Shown: positions 18,114-26,476 of the stretch, in pieces
How positions within the stretch are numbered: position 1 is the stretch's first letter
Layout of the letters: each line of letters opens with the position of its first letter
The notes under the pieces: model-generated
Seen by the model: the letters and a program-made list of their open reading frames with translations, nothing else
Told to the model about the DNA's origin: nothing
Databases searched by the model: none
Assembly (NCBI RefSeq): GCF_900106525.1
Contig: NZ_FNOG01000006.1
Location: 253,390-317,389 of the forward strand
Direction: 5' to 3'
DNA from: Lysobacter enzymogenes
GTDB lineage: Bacteria; Pseudomonadota; Gammaproteobacteria; Xanthomonadales; Xanthomonadaceae
Length of the DNA: 64,000 nucleotides
Made by a program: the position numbers and the translations under genes

Positions 18114-18226
18114 CCCGAACGCAGAGCGTTCGGGCGTTCGGCGCCGCGCGGGCCAATGGCCCGCAAGCGCGGCGCCTCACCCCGCTAGCGGGAGAAGGTG
18201 CCCCGAAGGGGCGGATGAGGGCAGCG
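18114..18226. repeat. Mosaic of hairpins inside the alpha-glucoside operon
   Basis: Three structures in a row: CCCGAACGC-AGA-GCGTTCGGG (18114-18134); GGCGCCGCGC paired with GCGCGGCGCC (18140-18149 with 18167-18176) enclosing GCGGGCC-AAT-GGCCCGC; and CCCCGCTAGCGGG followed by CCCCGAAGGGG. The last resembles a common Xanthomonadaceae intergenic element. It lies between the TonB receptor stop and the MFS start. Confidence 0.7.
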
Positions 18227-18234
18227 CTAACCCA

Positions 18235-20664
18235 TCACCACTTATAAGCCGCCGAGAACAAATACGACCGCCCCGCGATCGGCCGCCCCATGAACACCCC
18301 GCCGGTCGCCGCGCCCGGCACGCGCACATTGCCCTCGGTCAAACCGAGCTCGTTGCTGACGTTGCTGCCGGTGAGCGCGAACTCCCAGTTATCGCCCGCG
18401 TGCAGGTTCGCGCCCACATCCAGCGTGTGGTACGAGGGCAGCTTCTGGGTGTTGGCCAGGTCCGCATAGCGATCGCCGATGCGCGAGTAGGTGGCGAACA
18501 CCTTCAGGTCGCCGAACGGCAGCGTCCAGTAATAGCTCGGAGTGAAGCGGAACTGCTGCTTGGGCTGGCGCATCACCTGGTTGCCGGTGAACTCGCGGTA
18601 GTTCTCGTACTGCGCGTCCAGCCACACCCCGGTCAGCGCCAGCTCCAGCCCGCCGACCGGACGCCACGCGCCTTCGACTTCCACGCCGTAAGCGCGCGAA
18701 TCGCCGACCGTGGTGAAGTTGGTGCCGTCCTCGAGGAAGGCCTGGAACGGCGAGTTGGTGAACTTGTTGTAGAACGCGGTCAGGTACAGGTCGTAGCTCT
18801 GGCTGCCGGACTTGAAGCCCAGTTCGTACTGGTCGATCTCCTGCACCTTGGTGTTGCCGTCGCGCAGGTTGTCGAACGCCGGCAGCTTGTAGCCGGAGTT
18901 GGCGCGGGCGAACACGCTGGAATTGTCGGTGAGCTTGTAGTTCGCGCCCAGGGTCCAGGAGAAATGCTTGTCGTCCTGGTCGATGCGGCGCGTGCTCGGC
19001 AGCGAGATCGAGGTGGCGTTGTCGTAGAGCGTGTTCGGATTGCCGTCCAGGTCGACCGTGGCGGTGTCGTGCACGGTGCCGTCGACCTGCTGCCACTCGT
19101 AGCGGATGCCGCCGTCCAGGCGCAGGCGCTCGTTGACCTGCCACTCGTCGGCCACGAACACCGCGGTGTTCTGCCCGTCGTAATCGCCGCGCAGCGAGAA
19201 GAACGAGGTGCCGGTGAAGCCGTCGCGGGTGACCTGGCGGCCGTCGGCCAGGGTCAGGTTGATCCGGCGCGCGTTGTTCTGCGCGGTCAGCAGCATGTTG
19301 TTGCCCAGGTACCAGGTGTCCTTGGACGAGTACTTGGCGAAGTAGATGCCGGCGGTCAGCGTGTTGCCTTCGAACAAGTCTTTGCTGAAGCGCAGGTCGT
19401 TGGTGAACGACTCGATTTCCTTGTCCACGACCCAGAAGCCGGCGGTCAGCACCTGCTGGTTGGGATCGACCGCGCCGCCGCCGTTGACGTAGGTCGCGGT
19501 GCCGGCGCTGCCGTAGCCGGCGATGAACGAGGACAGCGTCTGCGGGCTGGCGCCGGTGAACAGGCCGTTGGTCGGCGCCGAGCCGGTGACGAAGTTGACC
19601 CGGTCGCTGATGGTCCAGTCGCCGACATAGAAGTCCATCGACGCGCCGAACACGTCGAGGTTGATGCCGCGGCCGTCGGCGAGATCGCGGCTGATGCTGG
19701 TGCCGCGGCCGGTCGGGATGGTGATGTGACGGAAATCGTTGCCGAGCAGGGTGCCGGTCTGCGCGTCCAGGCCCGGGAAGCTCGACAGGCTGGAACCGTT
19801 GTTGCGCGACAGCAGCGGGATCGGAGTGAAGAACGCGTTCTTGTCGTCGGTGTGGCGGGCGTAGACGGTGATCTCGCCGCTGTCCCAGCTGTGGGTCAAG
19901 GTGGCGCTGAGCTGGCCGCCCTTGTCGGCCGGGAATTGCGTATCGCGCACGCCGTCGGTGGTCCGGTAGAAACCGCCGACGCTGTAGTACCAACCGTCGG
20001 CGAGCTTGCCGCTGTTGAACAGGTCGACCCGGCGGAAGCCGTCGCTGCCCAGACCCAGGCGCACGCTGCCGGCCGGCTCTTCGCCGCCCTTCTTCTGGAT
20101 GAAGTTGACCGTGGCGCCGGGCTGGCCGTTGGAGAAGATCGGGCTGGGGCCGCCGCGCAGCACTTCCATGCGCTCGATGGTGTCGTCCATGCGGAACAGC
20201 GTGGAGTTCTCCAGGAACGACAGGGTCGGCGGCGGGAACAGCGGCGCGCCGTCCATCTGCACGGTCACGAACGGCGCGTCGCCTTCCGAGGGCATGCCGC
20301 GCACGAAGATATTGGCGCCGGTGCTGCCGCCGGCCGATTCGGCCCAGATGCCCGGCACGACCTTGAGCGCGTCGGCGGTGCTCAGCGGCACCGCTTCCTG
20401 GATCTGCTCGAGCGAGGCGGTGGTGATGGAGAAGCTGGCGTCGCGCTTGCGCACGCCCTTGAAGCGCGCGGTGCCGCTGACCACCACCGCGTCGAGCGTG
20501 GTCGCCGAGTCGGAGGCCGGCGCGGCTTGCGCGGCCGGCGCGGGCTGTGCGTCCTGCGCCAGCGCGTAGCCGGGCGCGAGGACCGCGGCGATCGCGGCCG
20601 ACAGCGCATAGCGCATCAGCCGGTTTTGAGTGTGCGTGCCTTGCGTGTGTGCGGCGTGCTGCAT
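18235..20664 (-). CDS. TonB-dependent outer-membrane receptor, probable alpha-glucoside uptake
   Basis: 809 residues. The ATG at 20664 is chosen over one 18 bases upstream because GGGGAG lies seven bases before it. The signal peptide (RYALSAAIAAVLAPGYALAQ) is followed by an Ala/Pro linker and TTLDAVVVSGTARFKG, a TonB-box-like start, then the plug (PLSTADALKVVPGIWAESAG, IERMEVLRGGPSPIFSNGQP) and a 22-strand barrel ending in Trp (FSAAYKW). Such receptors import ligands across the outer membrane using TonB energy. The plug looks siderophore-receptor-like, but its neighbours are a glycoside phosphorylase, an MFS transporter and a LacI regulator, so a maltose-like sugar is the better guess. It starts 73 bp after the phosphorylase stop, consistent with one operon. 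Confidence 0.85.
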   Translation of the reverse strand: MQHAAHTQGTHTQNRLMRYALSAAIAAVLAPGYALAQDAQPAPAAQAAPASDSATTLDAVVVSGTARFKGVRKRDASFSITTASLEQIQEAVPLSTADALKVVPGIWAESAGGSTGANIFVRGMPSEGDAPFVTVQMDGAPLFPPPTLSFLENSTLFRMDDTIERMEVLRGGPSPIFSNGQPGATVNFIQKKGGEEPAGSVRLGLGSDGFRRVDLFNSGKLADGWYYSVGGFYRTTDGVRDTQFPADKGGQLSATLTHSWDSGEITVYARHTDDKNAFFTPIPLLSRNNGSSLSSFPGLDAQTGTLLGNDFRHITIPTGRGTSISRDLADGRGINLDVFGASMDFYVGDWTISDRVNFVTGSAPTNGLFTGASPQTLSSFIAGYGSAGTATYVNGGGAVDPNQQVLTAGFWVVDKEIESFTNDLRFSKDLFEGNTLTAGIYFAKYSSKDTWYLGNNMLLTAQNNARRINLTLADGRQVTRDGFTGTSFFSLRGDYDGQNTAVFVADEWQVNERLRLDGGIRYEWQQVDGTVHDTATVDLDGNPNTLYDNATSISLPSTRRIDQDDKHFSWTLGANYKLTDNSSVFARANSGYKLPAFDNLRDGNTKVQEIDQYELGFKSGSQSYDLYLTAFYNKFTNSPFQAFLEDGTNFTTVGDSRAYGVEVEGAWRPVGGLELALTGVWLDAQYENYREFTGNQVMRQPKQQFRFTPSYYWTLPFGDLKVFATYSRIGDRYADLANTQKLPSYHTLDVGANLHAGDNWEFALTGSNVSNELGLTEGNVRVPGAATGGVFMGRPIAGRSYLFSAAYKW

Positions 20665-20737
20665 GTTGTTCTCCCCACCCATTCGATATGGATTGTTGGT
20701 TTAGGCGGCCCCGCCGCGACGGTACGTGCCGGCGCGG

Positions 20738-23700
20738 TCAGGGCGAAACGAAAGCGTCTACGTCGAAAGCGGCGATCTGCGGCAGGCAGGCGTCGGCCTG
20801 GGCGAGCGTGCGCGCGTCGCCGATGCCGACTGCGGCCATGCCGGCGGACTTGATCGCGGCCACGCCGGCGGCCGCGTCCTCGATGCCGATGCACTGCGCC
20901 GGCGCCACGCCGAGCGCGGCGGCGACGTCGAGGAAGATGTCGGGCGCCGGCTTGGCGCGGGCGATCCGCGCGGCGTCGGCGATGTAGTCGAAGCGTTCGG
21001 CGATGCCGAGCCGGTCGAGCAGGGCGGCGGCGTTGCGGCTGGCCGAGGCCAGGCCGAGCTTGAGCCCGCGCGCGCGCGCGCGTTCGAGCACGCGCGCCAC
21101 GCCCGGGAACAGGTCGGCCGGGGTGACTTCGGCGATGGCTTCGACGTAGTAACCGTTCTTGCGTTCGGCCAGCGCCAGTTTCTGTTCGGCGCTGAGGGTG
21201 CGGCCGGCGTGGCGCAGGATGATCTCCAGCGAGCTCATCCGGTCCACGCCCTTGAGCCGCTCGTTGACGTGTTGGTCGAACGCCAGGCCTTCTTCGTCGG
21301 CCATGCGCTTCCAGGCGCGGTAGTGGGTCTGCGCGGTGTCGGTGAGCACGCCGTCGAGATCGAAGATCAGCGCCTGCGCCGGGCGCGGGAAACGTTCGCG
21401 CGCATCGACCTCGGCCGCGGCCAGGGCGCGGCGCAGCGGCTGGCCCTGACTCAGCTCGACATAGTGGCCGGCGTGGGCGAGGGTCAGCGGCGCGCCGTCG
21501 AGCAACGAGTACTCGACGCCGTCGCGGCGCACTTCGATGCGCAGGCGCCGGCCCTGCCAGCGCAGGCCGAAACCGAAGCCGTGCCAGCGCTGCGGCAGGG
21601 TTGGGGCGAAATGCAGCACGCCGTCGATCGCGCGCAGGCCGGCGAAACCCGAGGCCAACCCCAACCACGTCCCCGCCAACGCCGCCATGTGCACGCCGTG
21701 GTCGGTATTGCCGTGCAGATCGTCGAGGTCCACGCGCAGGTTGTCGTGGAAGAAGCGCTCGGCCTGCTCGGCGTGGCCGACTTCGCTGGCGAGGATGCCG
21801 AACACCGAGGCCGACAGGGTCGAGTCGTGCGTGGTCACCGCCGCGTAGTAATCGTAGCTGCGGCGCTTGACCTCGACTGGAATCCCGTCGCCGGCCAGCA
21901 CCAGGCCCATCACCACGTCGGCCTGCTTGCACACCTGATAGCGGTACAGCGTGAGCGGGTGGTAATCCAGCAGCAGCGGCCGGTGCTCGCCCTCGCGCTC
22001 CGGGAACGGCCAGCGCGGCTTGTCCAGGAAGGTGTCGTCCTGGGCGTAGATGCCCAGGGCCTGGTCGTAATGCAGGAACATCGACTCGGCGGCGCGGCGC
22101 CAGGTATCGACTTCGTGGGTTTCCAGTTGCAAGCGCTGCGCCAATTCCTGCAAGCGCTGCGGGTGCTCGCGTTCGAGCTGTTCCCAGGCCGCCACCGCGC
22201 GCTGCAGATGCCGCTGCGCCATGCGGTTGGTATAGAAGTTGTTGTCGACCAGTGCGGTGTATTCGTCCGGCCCGGTCACGTCGTGGATGCAGAACGCGCC
22301 GCCGCGGCGCGGATTGAAGTGGCCGACCTGCGGCCAGATGCGCGCGGTCTCGAACAGCATCTCGGCGCCGAACTCGGCGAGGAAATCGCTGTCGCCGCTG
22401 GCGTCGAGGTACAGGCCGATGCCGTAGGCCACCGCGGCGTTGATGTGATACGCGGCCGAGCCGGACGGGTAGTGCGCCGAACACTCGCCGCCGGTGATGG
22501 TGCGCCAGGGGAACAGCGCGCCGCGGCTGTGGTTCATCTCGCGCGCGTGTTTGCGCGCCGGCTCCAGCGCGAGGTAGCGCGCGTGCAGCATGGCCCGCGC
22601 CACTTCCGGCGCGGTGTAGGCCATCACCGGCAGCATGAAGGCTTCGGTGTCCCAGAAATAATGGCCTTCGTAGCCTTCGCCGGTGAGGCCCTTGGCGGCG
22701 GTGCCGTCGATGCCGTTGCGGCCGGCCGATTGCAGCAGGTGGAACAGATTGAAGCGCAGCGCCTGTTCGGACGCCGGGTCGCCGGCGATCGACAATTCGG
22801 CGCCGTCCCAGAACCGCGCCAGCGCCTGCGCCTGGCGCGCGGCGATGGCGTCGAAACCTTCGGCTTGCGCGCGCTGCAGCGCCTGCGCAGCGGAGGCGGG
22901 CAGGTCGGTGGCGTGCGGGTTGCGGTCGGTGACGTAGGCGACGAATTTTTCCAGCGCCACCGATTCGCCGGGGCGCAATTGCGCTTGGTAACGCTGCGCC
23001 ACGCGCTCGGCGCCGAGGTCGGCGGCGACGAATTGCAAGCCATCGATGCGGTGGCCCTGGCTGCACACCACCCGCACGCCGCTGCGGCGGGTCGCCTGGA
23101 CCACGTGCGCGCCGCGCTCGTCGGCCTGGCGCGCCAGCAACTGCAGGCCCTCGGCCGAGGCCACGCCGATGCGCGGGTCGTCGCCTTGCTCGGCGGCTGC
23201 GTGGCCGCATTCGATCGCCGAGCTCAGGCTCAGCGCGCCGCTGTAGTCGAGCGAGGTGGCGCGGTAGCGGATCGCCAGCAGGTCCACGCCGGGCACGCCG
23301 CTGTCGAACGGGACCACGCGCTCGGCGAGGATCTCGATGCGCGCGCCGGCATCGGTGCGCAGCACGCTGCGGCGCGACAGCCGGCCCCGGCGCAGGTCCA
23401 GCTCGCGTTCGAACGCGTCCGCCGGCGCCGGCAGCAGGCGCTGCGCACCGGCGAACACCGCGATGCGCTGGCCGTCGGCGACCGGCAGGCGGGTGTCGGT
23501 GTGGCGCGGGAAACCGGTGAAGCGCTCGTGGTAGTGGATCGGGTGCTGTTCGTACACCGCCGCCAGGAAGCTGCCGTCGCTGCCGCCGTCGGCCTCTTCC
23601 AGCCCGCCGCGCACGCCGAGCGACCCGTTGGCCAGGGCGAACAGGGTTTCGTCGCGGCGGCGGCGGGCGAGGTCGTAGCGGTCCTGGCGCAGCGCCCAGG

Positions 23701-23752
23701 GCTGGGCGTCGTCGCTGGAGGGGAGCGGTGCGGCGGGTCGAGACTGAGTCAC
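20738..23752 (-). CDS. Glycoside phosphorylase (GH65) fused to beta-phosphoglucomutase
   Basis: 1004 residues in two enzymes. Residues 1-770 are a GH65 phosphorylase (maltose/trehalose/kojibiose group): ETLFALANGSLGVRGGLEE near the start, YFWDTEAFMLP in the catalytic barrel, and general acid Glu497 in GPDEYTALVDNNFYTNRM. Residues 790-1004 are a HAD beta-phosphoglucomutase: FDLDGVLTDT with Asp798 and Asp800, NERLKGVDRMSSLEIIL as the substrate cap, and GIEDAAAGV as motif IV. The protein would split an alpha-glucoside with phosphate to glucose and beta-glucose 1-phosphate and convert the latter to glucose 6-phosphate. The start is GTG with only a weak upstream site. Two operator-like sites lie 70-97 bp upstream. 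GH65 members share the fold, so the linkage used is not certain. Confidence 0.88.
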   Translation of the reverse strand: MTQSRPAAPLPSSDDAQPWALRQDRYDLARRRRDETLFALANGSLGVRGGLEEADGGSDGSFLAAVYEQHPIHYHERFTGFPRHTDTRLPVADGQRIAVFAGAQRLLPAPADAFERELDLRRGRLSRRSVLRTDAGARIEILAERVVPFDSGVPGVDLLAIRYRATSLDYSGALSLSSAIECGHAAAEQGDDPRIGVASAEGLQLLARQADERGAHVVQATRRSGVRVVCSQGHRIDGLQFVAADLGAERVAQRYQAQLRPGESVALEKFVAYVTDRNPHATDLPASAAQALQRAQAEGFDAIAARQAQALARFWDGAELSIAGDPASEQALRFNLFHLLQSAGRNGIDGTAAKGLTGEGYEGHYFWDTEAFMLPVMAYTAPEVARAMLHARYLALEPARKHAREMNHSRGALFPWRTITGGECSAHYPSGSAAYHINAAVAYGIGLYLDASGDSDFLAEFGAEMLFETARIWPQVGHFNPRRGGAFCIHDVTGPDEYTALVDNNFYTNRMAQRHLQRAVAAWEQLEREHPQRLQELAQRLQLETHEVDTWRRAAESMFLHYDQALGIYAQDDTFLDKPRWPFPEREGEHRPLLLDYHPLTLYRYQVCKQADVVMGLVLAGDGIPVEVKRRSYDYYAAVTTHDSTLSASVFGILASEVGHAEQAERFFHDNLRVDLDDLHGNTDHGVHMAALAGTWLGLASGFAGLRAIDGVLHFAPTLPQRWHGFGFGLRWQGRRLRIEVRRDGVEYSLLDGAPLTLAHAGHYVELSQGQPLRRALAAAEVDARERFPRPAQALIFDLDGVLTDTAQTHYRAWKRMADEEGLAFDQHVNERLKGVDRMSSLEIILRHAGRTLSAEQKLALAERKNGYYVEAIAEVTPADLFPGVARVLERARARGLKLGLASASRNAAALLDRLGIAERFDYIADAARIARAKPAPDIFLDVAAALGVAPAQCIGIEDAAAGVAAIKSAGMAAVGIGDARTLAQADACLPQIAAFDVDAFVSP

Positions 23753-23821
23753 GCGAACGGGCCCTGGATCGTTGACGCCGGCGCGGTGGCGGCGGCTTGG
23801 AGGCGGACCCTAGGGAATGAT

Positions 23822-23849
23822 TGTTATCGATGTCAAGTTATCGATATCA
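23822..23849. promoter_or_regulatory. Two tandem LacI-type operators
   Basis: TGTTATCGATGTCA (23822-23835) is followed immediately by AGTTATCGATATCA (23836-23849). Both centre on ATCGAT and fit TGnnATCGATnnCA with one deviation. They lie 70-97 bp upstream of the phosphorylase start. The LacI-family gene at 25159-26172 is the obvious candidate regulator. The rest of the gap 23753-24094 shows no gene. Confidence 0.6.
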
Positions 23850-24094
23850 GGAATGCCCGGGCCGGCCATGCCGCCGTCCGGGCCGGGTGGATGCCGGGGA
23901 TCGATAGCAGGCGGCTAAGCGATTGCGATCAGTCGCTTAGCCGATGCTGCGGTGCGCAAAGACGGGGCCGTACCCGGCCTTGGCCGCGAACCGGTCGCGC
24001 TGCGTCGCAGCACGGCCGCGCGTACGACCGGCGTCACGGCCTGCGCGGCCGAGCTCGCGGCATCAAGTGGCACGCGTGCGGACCTGGAACCGGC

Positions 24095-24910
24095 TCAGGG
24101 GTGGGTGTAGGCGTACGGCGCCAGGTTCAGGCGCAGCGAATCGAAGTACTGCAGACGAAACGGCACCGTCGTCAGCACGGTGTAGTTCACGTCCGGCGGC
24201 ACCCGCGCCGAGCCGTGGCGCACCGCCAGCCACATCAGGAAGGTTTCGGCGATGTCCTCGCGGGTGGGGTTGTCGCGCGCATAGGTCGAGATGAACTCGC
24301 GGTCCCACGATTGCGCCGCGAACCAGCCCATCGAGCCGGCATGGAACGGATCCAGCGAGGTGTGGGCGGCCTCGTGGACGAAGGTCTCCTCGAGGATGCC
24401 GCGGGCGATGTAGTCGCGCGCGTAGCTGCCGGTGTGGATCAGCAGATTGTTGTTGCCGCCGCCGAAGGGCTGGTCGCCGGCATGGATCCACAGCGTGCTC
24501 AATTGCGAACGCAGCGCGCGCGGGATGCGGCCGATCACCGGGGCGTAGAACTCCACCTGCGCCTGCGCCGCGGCGGGGCTGCCGAACTCGGGATTGACCT
24601 GCGCTTCCACGTACTGGGTGTAGTCGCCGCTGGCGTAGACCACGGTGAACAAGTAGGCGTTCTGGTAGACGTAGGCATTGACCCGGCGGTCGAACATTTG
24701 CCGCAGGCCCTGGCCGGCGTAGGCGACGCCAGCGTACTCGGTCGGATCGGCGGCGGTGATCAGGTTCGGAGCCAGATAGATGGTGCCGCTGTAAGGGGGC
24801 GCGGCCTGGGCCAGGCCGGCGAGCGCGAACAACGCCGCGCCGGCGGCGCTGCGGGCGAATGCGCGGCGCAGGCCGGTAAAACGCGCGAACGGGAAACCCG
24901 AAATCGTCAT
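24095..24910 (-). CDS. Secreted protein with HExxH motif, function unknown
   Basis: 271 residues. A signal peptide (AAGAALFALAGLAQA, cleaved near residue 36) precedes a mature protein beginning APPYSGTIYLAPNLI. The notable motif is EETFVHEAAHTSLDP, an HExxH (His179, Glu180, His183) as in zinc metallopeptidases, with a further His190 that is one residue too far for a metzincin HExxHxxGxxH. A helix with ETFLMWLAVRH lies about 40 residues on and could give the third ligand. The gene sits between the LacI regulator and the phosphorylase, all leftward, with gaps of about 250-340 bp. I do not recognise the family. Peptidase activity is possible, but a structural role cannot be excluded. Confidence 0.6.
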   Translation of the reverse strand: MTISGFPFARFTGLRRAFARSAAGAALFALAGLAQAAPPYSGTIYLAPNLITAADPTEYAGVAYAGQGLRQMFDRRVNAYVYQNAYLFTVVYASGDYTQYVEAQVNPEFGSPAAAQAQVEFYAPVIGRIPRALRSQLSTLWIHAGDQPFGGGNNNLLIHTGSYARDYIARGILEETFVHEAAHTSLDPFHAGSMGWFAAQSWDREFISTYARDNPTREDIAETFLMWLAVRHGSARVPPDVNYTVLTTVPFRLQYFDSLRLNLAPYAYTHP

Positions 24911-25158
24911 GGCGTGCGTCCTTCATCCTTGATCGGCGATGCGGCCGTCGCGACCGCTTGCGGCGCGCCCGCGCTGTGGTAGGCGGGCGACGATCCACGC
25001 TAGCGGCCGCGGCGATGCCGCGTCCACGACGCAACTGCGCGGGTTCAAACTCGGAGTGGTTACTGCGTCGCTGTTGGGCGAATGGGCCTGCGCGAAGTCG
25101 CCATGCCTGAGGTCGGCGCGCAAGAGGCCGGCTCGATCGAAGCCGGCCTGGGCAACGC

Positions 25159-26172
25159 TCAGGTCACCCGCGCGACCAGATGGGTCGGCAGAATCTCCGA
25201 CGCGGCCGGTTCGCCTTCGATCAGCGCCAGCACCTTGCGCGCCAGCAGCACGCCGGCGTCGACGAAGTTCTGGTGGATCGAGGTCAGCGGCGGCAGATAC
25301 GTCGCGCCCAGCGGCGTGTCGTCGTAGCCGATCACCGACACGTCCTCGGGCACGCGCCGGCCGCGTTCGATCAGGGCGCGGATCGCGCCGATCGCGAGCA
25401 GGTCGCTGGCCGCGAACAAGGCGTCGAACTGCGGATGCTGGTCGAGCAGCGCGTGCACCGCCTGGGCGCCGGCGCTGACGGTGAAATTGGCCACGCTCGG
25501 GGTCAGCGGTTCGATCCCGTGCGCGCCCAGGGCCTGGCGGAAGCCGAGCAGGCGTTCGGCGAACTCGCCGTGGGCGTCGTCGCCGAGGAACACCGGCCGG
25601 CGCCGGCCCAGGGCCAGGAAGCGCTCGGCGGCGAGCTTGCCGCCGCGCTGGTTGTCGCTGCCGACCACGATCTGCGATTCGTGACGGCTGACCGCGCCCC
25701 ACACCACCATCGGCCGGCCCCAGCGGCGGACCTGGTGCATGGCGTCCTCGTGCGCGCCCTGGCCGAGCAGGATCACCCCGTCGGCGGCCTGCACGCTGGG
25801 CAGGGCGCCGCCCTGCAGCGAGGTCAGCAGCACGCTGTAGCCGGCCGAGGTCAGCTCCTGGCTGATGCCGCCGAGCAGGTCCAGCGGATACGGGCCGGAC
25901 ATCTGCCGCTCCACCGTCGGCTTCATCTCCACCACCACCGCCACGGTCATGCTGCGGCGCAGGCGCAGATTGCGCGCGCTGACGTTGAACTGGTAGCCCT
26001 GGCGCTCGGCCAGTTCCTTGATCCGCTGGCGGGTCTCGGGATTGACCAGCGGGCTGTCGCGCAGCGCGCGCGAGACGGTGATCGCGGAGACCCCGGCCAG
26101 TTCGGCCAGGTCGGCCATGGTCAGGTGCTCGCCGGCCTTGCGGGTCGGATTGGAGGCGCGCGGTCGGCTCAT
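25159..26172 (-). CDS. LacI-family transcriptional regulator
   Basis: 337 residues from the ATG at 26172; an in-frame upstream extension of 21 residues lacks family similarity. The N-terminal helix-turn-helix and hinge helix are clear (TMADLAELAGVSAITVSRAL at residues 18-37). The periplasmic-binding-protein-like sensor domain follows: ADGVILLGQG, HESQIVVGSDNQRGGKLAAE, FDALFAASDLLAIGAIRAL and VSVIGYDDTPLGATYLPPLT. Such proteins repress sugar genes until an inducer binds. The ATCGAT-type tandem sites at 23822-23849, upstream of the phosphorylase gene, are its likely targets. It is the most upstream gene of the leftward locus; the 304 bp to smc hold divergent promoter space. Confidence 0.9.
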   Translation of the reverse strand: MSRPRASNPTRKAGEHLTMADLAELAGVSAITVSRALRDSPLVNPETRQRIKELAERQGYQFNVSARNLRLRRSMTVAVVVEMKPTVERQMSGPYPLDLLGGISQELTSAGYSVLLTSLQGGALPSVQAADGVILLGQGAHEDAMHQVRRWGRPMVVWGAVSRHESQIVVGSDNQRGGKLAAERFLALGRRRPVFLGDDAHGEFAERLLGFRQALGAHGIEPLTPSVANFTVSAGAQAVHALLDQHPQFDALFAASDLLAIGAIRALIERGRRVPEDVSVIGYDDTPLGATYLPPLTSIHQNFVDAGVLLARKVLALIEGEPAASEILPTHLVARVT

Positions 26173-26357
26173 GCGGGCGGATCGTTCCAGGGGCGAGGTG
26201 AAAAGGCGGGCCGCCCTATTTAACACGTCGCGCATGGGGCGATGGTGCGGGCCATGGCGGAAGCGGCGCGCGGGGCGTCCGGCGCCGCCGCCGGCGCCTT
26301 GCGCGCGGGCTCCGGGCCGGGCCGGGGCTTTCGACGGCGGGCTCGGCCGCGGCCCGC

Positions 26358-26363
26358 TATACT
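26358..26363 (+). promoter_or_regulatory. Probable -10 box of the smc promoter
   Basis: TATACT in GCTATACTCC, about 114 bp before the smc start. No good -35 hexamer is seen at 16-18 bp. The surrounding gap 26173-26476 otherwise has no recognised feature. Confidence 0.35.
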
Positions 26364-26476
26364 CCCAGGCAAGCGCGGCTCACACCCGCCGCTGGCCCAG
26401 CAGATTCAATCGCTTGGCCGCACTGCCTAACCTAATTTCCACGGCTGCGTCCGCCGTCCAGAGGCCCCAACGCCGC

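Noticed and set aside
24095-24910. Metzincin-type metallopeptidase
   Set aside because: The spacing from HExxH to the next His is one residue too long and the Gly is missing, so the metzincin signature is not met; only HExxH is claimed.
20726-24982. Very long open frames opposite real genes, for example rightward over the phosphorylase and leftward over smc (26432-29890), gyrA (37793-41752) and yfhM (51667-56874)
   Set aside because: They are mirror frames caused by high GC and few stop codons. Their translations are Arg/Ala/Gln-rich, show no family motifs, and run through several genes and repeats, while the opposite strand encodes well-known proteins.
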